Part shown: positions 1 through 8,906 of the stretch, piece after piece
Layout: each line of letters opens with the position of its first letter
How positions within the stretch are numbered: position 1 is the first letter of the stretch
Origin: Gemmatimonadaceae bacterium
Lineage (GTDB): Bacteria > Gemmatimonadota > Gemmatimonadetes > Gemmatimonadales > Gemmatimonadaceae
DNA: 64,000 nucleotides
Direction: 5' to 3'
Assembly: GCA_013817305.1 (NCBI GenBank)
Contig: JACDCY010000002.1
Span: 22,354-86,353 of the forward strand
Position numbers and translations under genes: made by a program
Notes under the pieces: generated by a model
Seen by the model: the letters and a program-made list of their open reading frames with translations, nothing else
What the model was told of the DNA's origin: nothing
The model's database searches: none

Positions 1-613
1 GCTCCTCCTGATTCATCGCGTCGCACAGATCTGAAAGCAGTCTGTGAATTGCCTCCGGCGGAGGCGGTACGAAATCCGCAGCGCACGGATTGTAATCGTT
101 CCCGCCAATCCAGTTTTGCTCAGAGCGAATTCGGCCGGCTATTCCAGGGTTCGCGAACTTCTCTGCGAGTCGGGCATGAATGGATAGGAGATCGCTGATA
201 CCGAACGTTGCGGCGTTGGCTGCTTCTTCGACGGAAAGCGTCATCGCGTCAATGTTCGCGAGAATCTCCAGCGCCGTTGCGCTGGTCCTCTCGCCCATTT
301 CAGCCCTGGCTTCCGCGCGGGCAAGCTCGCGCGGTCCGAGCTGCATGCCCTCGACCTTCGACGATGCGATGGATTCGGTTCGTAACAGGAGTCGCGCGAG
401 CGGGGCGAGGGCGGGATATGCGCCGGCATTCAGGGATTGGATGGCGCGTTCCGCGTACGAGACCAGGCCTGCGGTATCGGCACCCAGACTCAACTCGAGA
501 TTCTGGATCGGGTCGGGCACGAAGGCGCTGTACCGGCATGCCTTCCGGTACCTTGATGGCCCGTACGCTCGTGGCTGATGGTGCCATGTCCGATCCAGAT
601 ATCGTCCTGGCAT
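1..613 (-). CDS. Fic family protein, class II, N-terminal part (runs off the left edge)
   Basis: Read by translating the minus strand from ATG at 613; about 204 residues lie in the window and the frame is still open at base 1. The sequence matches the Fic_N region: RTESIASSKVEGMQ near residues 79-91, then an RSEQNWIGG segment and FVPPPPEAIHRLL. S84-x-x-x-E88-G89 is the (S/T)xxxE(G/N) inhibitory helix motif, placed N-terminally as in class II Fic AMP-transferases. The catalytic HPFxxGNGR loop would lie left of the window, so activity cannot be judged. An SD-like GGAG lies a few bases before the ATG. The start is chosen because an in-frame TAA lies shortly upstream. Repeated TTCTGAA elements precede it. 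Stand-alone Fic proteins of this type usually modify other proteins with AMP; the target here is unknown. Confidence 0.85.
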   Translation of the reverse strand, partial: MPGRYLDRTWHHQPRAYGPSRYRKACRYSAFVPDPIQNLELSLGADTAGLVSYAERAIQSLNAGAYPALAPLARLLLRTESIASSKVEGMQLGPRELARAEARAEMGERTSATALEILANIDAMTLSVEEAANAATFGISDLLSIHARLAEKFANPGIAGRIRSEQNWIGGNDYNPCAADFVPPPPEAIHRLLSDLCDAMNQEE

Positions 614-636
614 CCTGCTCCGTGATACCCGGGTTA

Positions 637-684
637 GTTCAGTTTAACATGTATTCTGAACTATAATATAGGTTGAGTTCTGAA
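637..684 (-). promoter_or_regulatory. Candidate operator/promoter of the Fic gene with TTCTGAA repeats
   Basis: Plus-strand TTCTGAA occurs at 654-660 and again at 678-684, exactly 24 bases apart. GTTCAG (637-642) and CTGAAC (656-661) form an inverted pair with 13 bases between them. CTATAATATAG (661-671), almost palindromic and AT-rich, sits between the repeats and can supply a -10 element on the minus strand. The whole block lies 24 to 71 bases upstream of the Fic start, in an otherwise GC-rich sequence. Its use as an operator is inference. Confidence 0.4.
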
Positions 685-774
685 AACACGAGCTAATGGC
701 ATGAGAGGAGCCTAACTTGCCGTCGGCTAAACTTCGGGATATATTCGGGGTAAGCGTCTTACCGGAGCCACCCG

Positions 775-1371
775 CTACCGCCTTCCCAGCTCCGCGAGCG
801 CTCCCCGGATAACCTCGGACACGCTCTGCCCGCCGCCGTCGAGCGCGGCCCTTACCGCTCGCTCCGCATCGTTCTGCGAATAGCCCAGCGACACCAGCGC
901 CCGGAGCGCGTCTTCGCTTCCACCCCCGCGCACGGGTTCGCCGGTGAAATCCTCGCCCTCGAGCACATCGTCCAGCTTGTCACCCAGATCAAGAACCATC
1001 CGCTCGGCGGTCTTGCGCCCCACGCGCGGCACGCCTTGGAGCGTGGCAATGTCCTTTTCCCGCAGAGCACGAATCAACCGGCGCGCGGACAGCGCGGACA
1101 GCATGCCGAGCGCGAGCGCCGGTCCCACTCCATTCGCGGTGAGCAGCTTCCGAAACAGCCGACGCTCCATCTCGCTGCTGAACGCGAACAGTTGCCAGCC
1201 GTCATCCTTCACTACGACGTGCGTCGGAAGCGAAATCTCCTCGCCCACCTTCGGCAGAATCTCGACCACGCTCAGCGGGATATGCGCTTCGTACGCGACC
1301 CCCCCGGCGGTCATGATCTCGACTCGATCGATCGAACGCGCAGCGACCTTACCAGCCACACGCGAGATCAT
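775..1371 (-). CDS. ruvA: Holliday junction branch migration protein RuvA
   Basis: 198 residues, the usual RuvA length. It binds four-way junctions as a tetramer and loads the RuvB motor. The N-terminal OB-fold begins MISRVAGKVAARS. Two helix-hairpin-helix units follow (TANGVGPALALGML and LQGVPRVGRKTAERM). The C-terminal UBA-like domain, which contacts RuvB, includes DALRALVSLGYS. The start ATG at 1371 overlaps the ruvC stop by 4 bases, so the two are probably translationally coupled. No ruvB follows; the next gene leftwards is the Fic gene. Confidence 0.95.
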   Translation of the reverse strand: MISRVAGKVAARSIDRVEIMTAGGVAYEAHIPLSVVEILPKVGEEISLPTHVVVKDDGWQLFAFSSEMERRLFRKLLTANGVGPALALGMLSALSARRLIRALREKDIATLQGVPRVGRKTAERMVLDLGDKLDDVLEGEDFTGEPVRGGGSEDALRALVSLGYSQNDAERAVRAALDGGGQSVSEVIRGALAELGRR

Positions 1372-1919
1372 CGCGCGAGAGCCGCGGCCAGGGCGCCCAC
1401 CGTATCGGACTCCCGTTGGATTACAGCGGCGGCGGCGATCTTGCGCCCGGTCACCGCGCACAGCGCGTGAGCGAGCGCAGCGGCAACACCATCGGCGGCG
1501 TCCGCCGGGCGCGGGGGCGCCTTCAATCGGAGCAAGCTCCCCACCATGTACTGCACTTGCTCCTTCGTCGCGCTGCCCCTCCCGCACACAGCCTTCTTGA
1601 TCTCCGCCGGCGCGTACTCGGAAATCTCGAGGCCCGCCTTCGCGCCGCACAACAGCACGACCCCCCGCGCATGACCGAGCACGATCGTCGTGCGGACGTT
1701 GCGCGCGTAGAACACGTCTTCGATGGCCATCGAGTCGGGCTTGTGCCGCTCGATCAGCTCCGCGATTCCGTCGTGGATGGCGCACAGCCGGTCGGGCAGG
1801 GGATCCTTCGGCCGCGTCCTGATGATCCCGCACTCGACCAGCGACGGCGCGCCCTCGTCGCGACGCACGACTCCGTAGCCGGTTACCGCGGTGCCGGGAT
1901 CGATCCCGAGGATGATCAC
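1368..1919 (-). CDS. ruvC: Crossover junction endodeoxyribonuclease RuvC
   Basis: 183 residues. It is the Holliday-junction resolvase, cutting symmetrically with two Mg ions. The four catalytic acids are present: D7 in GIDPGT, E67 in AIEDVF, and D140 and D143 in PADAADG, matching E. coli D7, E67, D138 and D141. It lies 10 bases after yebC and overlaps ruvA by 4 bases, giving the common yebC-ruvC-ruvA order. The start is fixed by the canonical MIILGIDPGT N-terminus. Confidence 0.96.
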   Translation of the reverse strand: MIILGIDPGTAVTGYGVVRRDEGAPSLVECGIIRTRPKDPLPDRLCAIHDGIAELIERHKPDSMAIEDVFYARNVRTTIVLGHARGVVLLCGAKAGLEISEYAPAEIKKAVCGRGSATKEQVQYMVGSLLRLKAPPRPADAADGVAAALAHALCAVTGRKIAAAAVIQRESDTVGALAAALAR

Positions 1920-1929
1920 TTTCCGGGCG

Positions 1930-2673
1930 TCATGATTGCGCCATCTCTTCGACGTCCATGTCGAAGTTCGCGTCCACCTTTTGCACGTCGTCGAGATCCT
2001 CGAGCTCCTCCACGAGCTTGAGAACTTCCTCCGCGACTTCGCCCTCGACCTTCACGGTGTTCTTCGGGATCCAGGCGATCTCGGCTTCGGCGATCGTCAG
2101 CTTCTTTTCTTCAAGCGCAGACTTTACCGCGTGCATCTCCGCAGGGTCGGTGCTAACTACGAACTGGTCGCCTTCGCGCACAAAGTCCGAAGCGCCAGCA
2201 TCGAGCGCGATCTCCAGCACCTTGTCTTCATCGAGCTTGTCGGTGCCGAGGTAGATCTGCCCCCTCCGATCGAACATCCACGCAACGGAGTTGGTGGCGC
2301 CGAGGTTGCCGCCGCCACGTGAGAGCTTGAGCCGAACATCGGCGACCGTGCGGGTGGGATTGTCGGTGACCGCCGAGATCATGAGAGCGACACCGCCGGG
2401 CGCGTATCCCTCGTAGGTGACTTCCGTGTACTCCACGCCCTCCAGCTCGCCCGTCCCTTTCTTGACCGCGCGCTCGATGTTTTCCTTCGGCATCGACGCC
2501 GCCTTCGCGGTGTCGATCGCGGTGCGCAGGCGCGGATTACCGGCCGGGTCGCCCCCACCCAGCTTCGCGGCCATCGTGATCTCGCGAATCAGCTTGGTGA
2601 AATGAGCGGCGCGCTTGTTGTCCGTGATGGCTTTGTAGCGCTTGATCTGCTTCCACTTGCTGTGACCAGCCAT
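1930..2673 (-). CDS. yebC: YebC/PmpR family DNA-binding regulator or translation factor
   Basis: 247 residues, full length for the family, opening with the signature MAGHSKWKQIKRYKA and containing the conserved RLRTAIDTAKAASMPKENIERA and EGYAPGGVALMI blocks. Family members have been described both as DNA-binding transcriptional regulators and as ribosome-associated factors that relieve stalling. The sequence does not decide between these. It is the first well-known gene of the yebC-ruvC-ruvA operon, and a small unknown gene precedes it by 65 bases. Confidence 0.95.
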   Translation of the reverse strand: MAGHSKWKQIKRYKAITDNKRAAHFTKLIREITMAAKLGGGDPAGNPRLRTAIDTAKAASMPKENIERAVKKGTGELEGVEYTEVTYEGYAPGGVALMISAVTDNPTRTVADVRLKLSRGGGNLGATNSVAWMFDRRGQIYLGTDKLDEDKVLEIALDAGASDFVREGDQFVVSTDPAEMHAVKSALEEKKLTIAEAEIAWIPKNTVKVEGEVAEEVLKLVEELEDLDDVQKVDANFDMDVEEMAQS

Positions 2674-2738
2674 GGGACCTCAAAGGGCGCTGTTGGCTAT
2701 CTGTTTCCGTAGCGCTCAATATACGATTCAGACGGCGA

Positions 2739-3134
2739 TCAACCGCCTAGTCTCAAGGCCAGCGAATCCAGCTCCTGCCCTGAGGCGCCGTCGAGGTACT
2801 TGGCGGCTTGGCGCCGAAGTGCGTGTATGGCGGCGGAGATCACCGAGCGCTCGGCGGACGCGGTGGATTCCGCTGCCGCGAGTAGCGGGGCCCGGATCGT
2901 TGTCGGCAGCGCCTGGGATGTCAGCCATGCGCGACAAGCTTCCGCGCGCTTCTCGCGTAGCTCGGTCGGAAGAGCGTACGGGGGCAGGAGGCCAGCGGCC
3001 AGCCGCGCGACCACGAAGCACGCGTTCGCAACTTCCCGGTCACCACCCAGCGCCGCCCTGCCTACGTGTGCGGCCAGCCCCGGGAGGGGGAAAGGGTTGG
3101 ACGCGAGAGCGTAGGGGGGAGCGTTCACAGTCAC
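2739..3134 (-). CDS. Hypothetical protein upstream of yebC
   Basis: 131 residues, rich in Ala, Arg and Leu and predicted largely helical, with no signal peptide and no clear membrane segment. No family is recognised. The frame is open and codon usage looks like that of the neighbours. It starts with ATG in the gap facing the divergent PorX-like gene, and lies 65 bases before yebC on the same strand, so it could share that operon. Its opposite-strand frames also stay open, as is usual at this GC content, so the call depends mainly on context. Confidence 0.55.
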   Translation of the reverse strand: MTVNAPPYALASNPFPLPGLAAHVGRAALGGDREVANACFVVARLAAGLLPPYALPTELREKRAEACRAWLTSQALPTTIRAPLLAAAESTASAERSVISAAIHALRRQAAKYLDGASGQELDSLALRLGG

Positions 3135-3207
3135 ACGACAGAATCTAGGCCCGCTGGCTCACGCCGGGAACAGCTTTCTCCCGCGCCGGACTTAGATTGA
3201 GCCCACA

Positions 3208-4776
3208 ATGTCGCATGCTCCGAAATCGGTGCTTTGGGTCGACGATGAGAGCGAGCTGCTCGAATCGCACCGCATTTTCCTGCGCTCCAAAGGCTACGAG
3301 GTCGAGTGGGCGAGCAACGCCGACGACGCCGTCGAGCTGCTCCGCCGCCGGCCCTTCGACATCCTGCTCCTCGACGAGCAGATGCCAGGCAAGCGCGGGC
3401 TCGAAGCGTACCGCGAGGTGCGCGAGCTGGCGCCCAATCTCCCGGTCGTCATGGTCACCAAGAGCGAGGAGGATTCCACGCTCCGCGAAGCGATCGGCGT
3501 CAACATCCTCGACTATTTGATCAAGCCGATCAATCCGCGTCAGGTCCTTTCGGTCATCACCCGAATTCTCGACGGACCCAAGATCAGGCAGCAGGCCGTG
3601 AGCCGCTCATTCGTGGACCGGTTCCGGCACCTCGAGGCCGAGCGCGAGCGCGACCTCGACTGGCGCGGCTGGATCGAGCGGTTCGATGAGTTCATGCGCT
3701 GGGACGTGGACCTCGCGGCCTCGGGCGAGATGGGGTTGTACGACTCGCTCCGCGGACTGTATCCCAACATGCACCGCGAGTTCGCGCACTACATGAAGGA
3801 CGCGTACCCCGCCTGGCTCGCGGACCTCGGCGGGAACAGGCCGCCGCTCTCCGTCGACATCGTGTCCGAGTTTCTCGTCCCGATCCTGCAGCGGGAGAAA
3901 GCGGCGGTGTTCATCGTCGTGGACTGCCTTCGGTTGGACCAGTGGCGCGTGCTCGAGCCGCTGCTCGCTCCGCACTTCGACGTCGAGACGACGCACTACT
4001 ACGCGGTGCTGCCGACTGCGACGCCGTACTCCCGCAACTCGCTGTTCAGCGGGCTGTTCCCGGGAGAGATCGCGAGCCGCTTTCCGGACTGGTGGGGCAG
4101 CCCGGAGCGCGAGGACGAATCGCTCAACGCGCACGAGCGCCAGCTTCTGGAAAAGCACCTGGCCGACCTTGGCGGCGGCGGCGGGGTTCGTTATACCAAG
4201 GTTTCCACTGCTTCCAACTCGGACGATCTCGAGCGCCACATGGGACAGGCGATCTCGCCTACAGGCATCAGCGCGTTCGTGTTCAACTTCGTGGACCTGC
4301 TCACGCACGGCCGCAGCGAATCGCAGATCCTGTACGAGGTCGCGCGCGACGAGATCGCGCTCAGGCAGATAACGCGGCAGTGGTTCCAGCGATCCGCCCT
4401 GTTCAGCCTGCTCAAGGAAGCGTCGCGTCGCAAGGTCTCGGTGATCCTCACGACCGACCACGGCTCCATACACTGCAACACGCCCGCGACCGTTTTCGCC
4501 AAGCGGGATGCTACGCTGAATCTCCGGTACAAGTTCGGCGAAGACCTCCGCGCCGAGCGACCGGAGCAGGCTTTGCTTTACCCCAATGAGGAAGCGGTAA
4601 AGCTTCCGAGAAAGGGAAATGGCGCAAACACTCTGCTCGCCACCGGCGACTGCTTCTTCGTCTATCCCACGAAGCTGCGCGAGTACCAGAGCCGGTACCG
4701 GGGATCCTTTCTGCACGGCGGCGTGACGCCGGAAGAAGTCATACTCCCGCTCGCGCTGCTCACGCCGCGGCCCTGA
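3208..4776 (+). CDS. PorX-like response regulator with PglZ domain
   Basis: 522 residues. Residues 1-120 are a CheY-like receiver: acidic pair in LWVDDESE, phospho-acceptor D56 in ILLLDEQMPG, T84 and K106. A helical linker follows, then a PglZ alkaline-phosphatase-fold domain with metal ligand D239 in IVVDCLRLDQW, candidate nucleophile T272 in LPTATPYSRN, a TTDHGSIHC metal site, and HGGVTPEEVILP near the C-terminus. P. gingivalis PorX has the same architecture and a threonine at 272; there it regulates type IX secretion and hydrolyses oligonucleotide-type phosphodiesters. No T9SS gene is in this window. Instead, an ABC exporter and glycolipid genes follow at once, beginning 6 bases after its stop. 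Confidence 0.9.
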   Translation: MSHAPKSVLWVDDESELLESHRIFLRSKGYEVEWASNADDAVELLRRRPFDILLLDEQMPGKRGLEAYREVRELAPNLPVVMVTKSEEDSTLREAIGVNILDYLIKPINPRQVLSVITRILDGPKIRQQAVSRSFVDRFRHLEAERERDLDWRGWIERFDEFMRWDVDLAASGEMGLYDSLRGLYPNMHREFAHYMKDAYPAWLADLGGNRPPLSVDIVSEFLVPILQREKAAVFIVVDCLRLDQWRVLEPLLAPHFDVETTHYYAVLPTATPYSRNSLFSGLFPGEIASRFPDWWGSPEREDESLNAHERQLLEKHLADLGGGGGVRYTKVSTASNSDDLERHMGQAISPTGISAFVFNFVDLLTHGRSESQILYEVARDEIALRQITRQWFQRSALFSLLKEASRRKVSVILTTDHGSIHCNTPATVFAKRDATLNLRYKFGEDLRAERPEQALLYPNEEAVKLPRKGNGANTLLATGDCFFVYPTKLREYQSRYRGSFLHGGVTPEEVILPLALLTPRP

Positions 4777-4781
4777 CGCCA

Positions 4782-6611
4782 GTGTATCGCCGGCTGCTGC
4801 CGTATCTGCGTCCGCATGCCTGGCGGATGGGCGCCACGATGTTCTGCAATATCGCGGCGGCGCTGCTCGACGCGTTTTCGCTCGCGCTCCTGATCCCTTT
4901 CCTCAATATCCTGTTCGACCAGTCGCCTCTGTCGCTCAAAGCGGGCTGGGTGAGCGACCTCCTAAACGCCACGGTCGGCGCGCTCCTCGACCCCGCCGAC
5001 AAGATGGGCTCCCTGCGGCAGGTGATCCTGCTCGTGGTCGGCGCGATGCTCGCGAAGAACATGCTCGTCTGGGTCAGCGCGTCGCTCGGCGCCAGCCTGC
5101 AGGAGTTTGTCACGCGCGACCTCCGCAACGCGCTCTACCGTCACCTGGTGAAGCTGCCCCTCGGCTACTTCACCCGGATGAAGAGCGGGCAGATCCTGTC
5201 GCGGGTCATCAACGACACCGCCGAGACCCGGCTGGTGCTGACACACCTGATGACGCATTCGCTGCAGAGCATTGCGATGATCGTCGCCTATGTCGCGTTC
5301 CTGGTAGGCATCTCCTGGAAGCTCACGCTAATCGCGCTGTTCGTGGCGCCGGTGCTCATCGGCGCGATGCAACCCATGCTGAGGAAGCTTCGAAAGGGTG
5401 CGCGCCGCCGCGGGAACGTGCATGGCGAGATGACGAGCGTGGTGCAGGAGACGGTCGGCGGGATCCGGCTCGTGAAATCGTTCGGCGCTGAAGGGTACGA
5501 GGAGGGCCGGTTCTACGAGGCCAGCGGGAAGTACGCGGCCAGCACGATCAAGCTAACACGGCTGGCCTACCTGGCCCCGCCGCTAGCGGAGGTCGTAGGG
5601 ACGATCATGGCGCTGTTCCTGCTATGGATCGGTGCCCAGGAAGTACTCCTGCACCGTACGATGTCCGGTGCCGACCTGATCGCCTTTCTAATGTACGTAC
5701 TTCGGCTGCTGCATCCGTTGAAGCAGCTCTCCCAGGCCCCGACAATCGCGCAATCTTCGCTGGCATCCGCCGAGCGGCTGTTCGACGTGCTCGACGCGCC
5801 CGCCGAAACTCAGCTCGATAAGGGAACGGTCACGAGCGCGCGGTTCGAGCGGGAGGTCGCGTTCGAGGGCGTTTCGTTCGCTTACGACGGCGACCCGGTG
5901 TTGCAGAACGTCAGCTTTACCGCTTCCAAGGGCTCGGTCGTCGCGCTGGTCGGCCCGAGCGGCGCGGGTAAGACCACGACGGTTGACCTGATTCCGCGGT
6001 TCTATCAACCCGATCGCGGGCGGATAACGATCGACGGCGTGGATACCCGGGAGATCCGGCTCGATGCCTTGCGGAGCCTGATGGGGATCGTCGGGCAGGA
6101 CACCGTTCTGTTCAACGACACGGTCAGGAGCAACATCGCATACGGCGCTCCGGGCAGGTTTGCCGACGAGCGGATCGAGGAGGCCGCGCGAGCCGCGAAC
6201 GCGCACGAGTTCATACGGGAGCTGCCCGAAGGTTACGATACTCTTCTGGGCGAGCGCGGAACTCGCTTGTCCGGGGGGCAGAGGCAGCGGATCGCGATTG
6301 CGCGTGCGCTCCTGCATGACCCGCCGATTCTGATCCTGGATGAGGCGACGTCCGCCCTGGATACCGAGTCGGAACGCCTGGTGCAGGAGGCAATCGAGCG
6401 GCTGCTGGAGGGTCGCACTGTCTTTGTCATTGCGCACAGATTATCCACCATCGTGCACGCGGATATCATCCTTGTGATGGACCGCGGAGTCGTAGTCGAG
6501 CGAGGCACCCACACCGAGCTAATGGACAACAAGGGCGTATACAACAGGTTGTACTCGCTGCAGTTCCGCGAGCCTGACGCATTGCCTGCGGGCATCGGGG
6601 CAGGCGCCTGA
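4782..6611 (+). CDS. MsbA-like lipid/lipopolysaccharide ABC exporter (TMD-NBD half-transporter)
   Basis: 609 residues with GTG start. The N-terminal half has six hydrophobic segments (about residues 15-310). The C-terminal nucleotide-binding domain has Walker A GPSGAGKTT near 391, Q-loop VGQDTVLFND, signature LSGGQRQRIAIARAL near 496, Walker B ILILDEATSALD and H-loop VIAHRLSTI. This is the ABC-B architecture of MsbA and related homodimeric exporters, which flip lipid A core or other lipids across the inner membrane. The following glycosyltransferases and LpxL-type acyltransferase support a lipid A or lipooligosaccharide substrate, but sequence alone cannot exclude another lipid or drug. Confidence 0.88.
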   Translation: MYRRLLPYLRPHAWRMGATMFCNIAAALLDAFSLALLIPFLNILFDQSPLSLKAGWVSDLLNATVGALLDPADKMGSLRQVILLVVGAMLAKNMLVWVSASLGASLQEFVTRDLRNALYRHLVKLPLGYFTRMKSGQILSRVINDTAETRLVLTHLMTHSLQSIAMIVAYVAFLVGISWKLTLIALFVAPVLIGAMQPMLRKLRKGARRRGNVHGEMTSVVQETVGGIRLVKSFGAEGYEEGRFYEASGKYAASTIKLTRLAYLAPPLAEVVGTIMALFLLWIGAQEVLLHRTMSGADLIAFLMYVLRLLHPLKQLSQAPTIAQSSLASAERLFDVLDAPAETQLDKGTVTSARFEREVAFEGVSFAYDGDPVLQNVSFTASKGSVVALVGPSGAGKTTTVDLIPRFYQPDRGRITIDGVDTREIRLDALRSLMGIVGQDTVLFNDTVRSNIAYGAPGRFADERIEEAARAANAHEFIRELPEGYDTLLGERGTRLSGGQRQRIAIARALLHDPPILILDEATSALDTESERLVQEAIERLLEGRTVFVIAHRLSTIVHADIILVMDRGVVVERGTHTELMDNKGVYNRLYSLQFREPDALPAGIGAGA

Positions 6612-7726
6612 TGCGCGCCGTCTTCCTGTACACCGGAATCGACTGGTCGGGATCGGCGCGAGCGTTCTCGGTCGCCGCCCGGGCGTTCGCCGAAGCGGGC
6701 GATCCCGTGACGTTCGTCGTGGATCCCCAGGCGCACGTCAAGGAGCACGTGCCTAACGCGAATTTCGAGATCGCGGAGCTGGATGCTAGCGGCGGGTGGT
6801 TGAATGCTGCGCTGGGACTGAGAAAGGTCCTGCGGCAGAAAAATCCGGATGTCGTGTTCGTGCACACGGATCGTGAGCACTTGATCGCCGCCTTTGCGTG
6901 CTGGCTGGGTCGTCGCGCGGCCGTGGTGCGACGGACGCCTGCGGGAACCCGGCTGTACCTCGGCAGCGGCGCCCGGTTCGCGGCCCGGCTGAGGCGCACC
7001 GTCTTTCTTTTCACCCACGAAGCGGATGTGCGCGCCGCTGTGCTGCCTCGCGGCGCGTCTACGGTGGTCGCGGAGCTGGGCGTCGATCCGGCGCGATATC
7101 GCGTCGAGGCCGAAGGCGAAGGTCGTGCCCAGGCCGACGCGGAGACTGCGGAGCGGGACAAGGGCTCGCATTTCCTCTGCGTGTACGATCTGCACGCTCG
7201 CGGGCGCGCGGCGATGGCGATCCGCACGCTGGCGCTTCTGGCCGCGCGGCATCCGTCGGTCCATCTCTTCGTGGTCGGGCCCGGATCCGATTACGAAGAC
7301 GTGAGGATGCACATCGCCGCGGTCAACCTGCTCACCCGCGTCAGCCTCCTTGGCGAGCGGGACGACGTCGCGTCGCTGATAGCCGTGGCCGATCTCGGCT
7401 GGGTTGCATGCGAGGGAGACGAGGCCGCGTTCGCCATGCTCGACATGATGGCGCTCGGCGTGCCGGTGGTGACGGCGGAGGATGCCATTGCGCGGCGATA
7501 TGTTGCCGACGGCATCAGCGGTCTCGTGGTTCCGTGGGGCGACGCTGCGCTGGCCGCCGGGATGGTCGCGGGTTTGCTCGCCAGCCCGGACCGCATCGAT
7601 GCCATGGGCGAAGCGGGCCGCGCCCGCGTAGCTCGCGATTTCGGAGAGCGCGGCATGCTGGAAGGCTTCGATCGCGCGGCGTCGCTGGCGCGCGCGGGCA
7701 AGCGGGGAAAACCGCCGCAGAAGTGA
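6611..7726 (+). CDS. GT-B family glycosyltransferase
   Basis: 371 residues. The start ATG shares one base with the exporter stop (TGATG), implying coupled translation. The C-terminal half has the GT4-like nucleotide-sugar pattern: HLFVVGPGSDYEDVR, a VADLGWVACEGDEAAFAMLDMMALGVPVV segment in which the family E-x7-E motif is only loosely kept, then GISGLVVPWGD. The N-terminal half is a Rossmann-like acceptor domain without signal peptide. It probably adds a sugar to a cell-surface glycolipid at the cytoplasmic face of the membrane. The weak E-x7-E makes its activity less certain than that of its neighbour. Confidence 0.75.
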   Translation: MRAVFLYTGIDWSGSARAFSVAARAFAEAGDPVTFVVDPQAHVKEHVPNANFEIAELDASGGWLNAALGLRKVLRQKNPDVVFVHTDREHLIAAFACWLGRRAAVVRRTPAGTRLYLGSGARFAARLRRTVFLFTHEADVRAAVLPRGASTVVAELGVDPARYRVEAEGEGRAQADAETAERDKGSHFLCVYDLHARGRAAMAIRTLALLAARHPSVHLFVVGPGSDYEDVRMHIAAVNLLTRVSLLGERDDVASLIAVADLGWVACEGDEAAFAMLDMMALGVPVVTAEDAIARRYVADGISGLVVPWGDAALAAGMVAGLLASPDRIDAMGEAGRARVARDFGERGMLEGFDRAASLARAGKRGKPPQK

Positions 7727-7742
7727 GGAACCCGCCTTCTCC

Positions 7743-8906
7743 GTGAGGCATCTTTTTGTAACCCAGGACTACGGGCCGGATCTCGGAGGCATGGCCAGGC
7801 GTCATGTCGAGATCTGCCGCAGGCTGGCTCCTGATTCAGTCACGGTCTCGACGGTGGCCGCGGGCGATGGGGGCAAGTTCGACAGGGGCGAGCCATATCG
7901 GATCGAGCGACAGCGGTTCCGCTTTTCGCAGGCGAATCGCCTGGGGAACAGGATTCGGTGGGCACGTGACCTGGCAGCCGAAGCGCCCACCTTCGACATC
8001 ATCCATGCCGGCAACATCCGCGCGTCGGGCTACGCGGCGTGGTGGGCCGCACGGCGCGCCGGAATACCGTATCTCGTGTACGTGAACGGGGGCGATCTGC
8101 TGCGGGAGAAGCGGAAGGCTAAAAGCCTCACGCGCCGGCTGGGCGCGCGCCGGATATTTTCCGCGGCGGCCGGCATCGTGGCGACATCGCGCTGGGTGGC
8201 GGACCTGTCGGCCGAACTTATGGGCGTCGTGGGGGTGCGTAAGCCGCCGCCGATCAAGGCGTTCGATCTGGGGACGGATCCCGCGTGTTTTCATCCGGGC
8301 GCCGGGAGCGGATCGCTGCGATCCCGCTGGAAGATCGGTGTGGCGCCGCTGATCATCACAGTCGCGCGGCTGGTGCCGCACAAAGGCCAGGATGTGGGGA
8401 TCCGCGCGCTGGCAAAGTTGCAGCCTGAGTTTCCGGAGATTCGATATGTGCTGGTCGGTGAGGGGCCGGAGGGCCGTCGCCTGCGTGATCTCGCCGTGAG
8501 TCTCGGAGTATCGGATCGCGTCGTCTTTGCGGGTGTGCTGGGGGACGAAGAACTGCCGGAGGCGTACTCTACGGCGACTGTTTACCTCGGCGCGTCGCGC
8601 GTCGAGCGCGATCTGGACGTCGAGGGATTCGGCATCTCGTTCATCGAGGCCGCGGCGTGCGCCCTGCCGGTTGTCGCTGGTGATTCAGGGGGAATTCGCT
8701 CCGCAGTTCGCGACGGTGAGACGGGGATCCTCGTGCCGCCGTCCGACGTGGATGCGATTGCAGCTGCGCTCGCGGCGCTCCTCCGCGACGAGGGCCTGCG
8801 CCTTCGGATGGGAGGGGCGGGACGTCTCGCCGTCGAGCAGCACTACAACTGGGAGCGCGTCGCGCGCGACACGCGCGAATTCGCGCGCGAGGTGGTGCAA
8901 GCGTGA
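7743..8906 (+). CDS. GT4 family glycosyltransferase
   Basis: 387 residues, GTG start. The N-terminus MRHLFVTQDYGPDLGGMARRH has the glycine-rich acceptor loop of GT4 enzymes. The C-terminal domain shows VARLVPHKGQDVGIRAL, YVLVGEGPEGRRLRDLA, and the donor-site segment DVEGFGISFIEAAACALPVVAGDSGG with the E-x7-E arrangement, then GETGILVPPSD. It transfers a hexose from a nucleotide sugar. Its last bases overlap the next gene by 4 (GTGA), placing it firmly in the envelope operon. Confidence 0.88.
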   Translation: MRHLFVTQDYGPDLGGMARRHVEICRRLAPDSVTVSTVAAGDGGKFDRGEPYRIERQRFRFSQANRLGNRIRWARDLAAEAPTFDIIHAGNIRASGYAAWWAARRAGIPYLVYVNGGDLLREKRKAKSLTRRLGARRIFSAAAGIVATSRWVADLSAELMGVVGVRKPPPIKAFDLGTDPACFHPGAGSGSLRSRWKIGVAPLIITVARLVPHKGQDVGIRALAKLQPEFPEIRYVLVGEGPEGRRLRDLAVSLGVSDRVVFAGVLGDEELPEAYSTATVYLGASRVERDLDVEGFGISFIEAAACALPVVAGDSGGIRSAVRDGETGILVPPSDVDAIAAALAALLRDEGLRLRMGGAGRLAVEQHYNWERVARDTREFAREVVQA

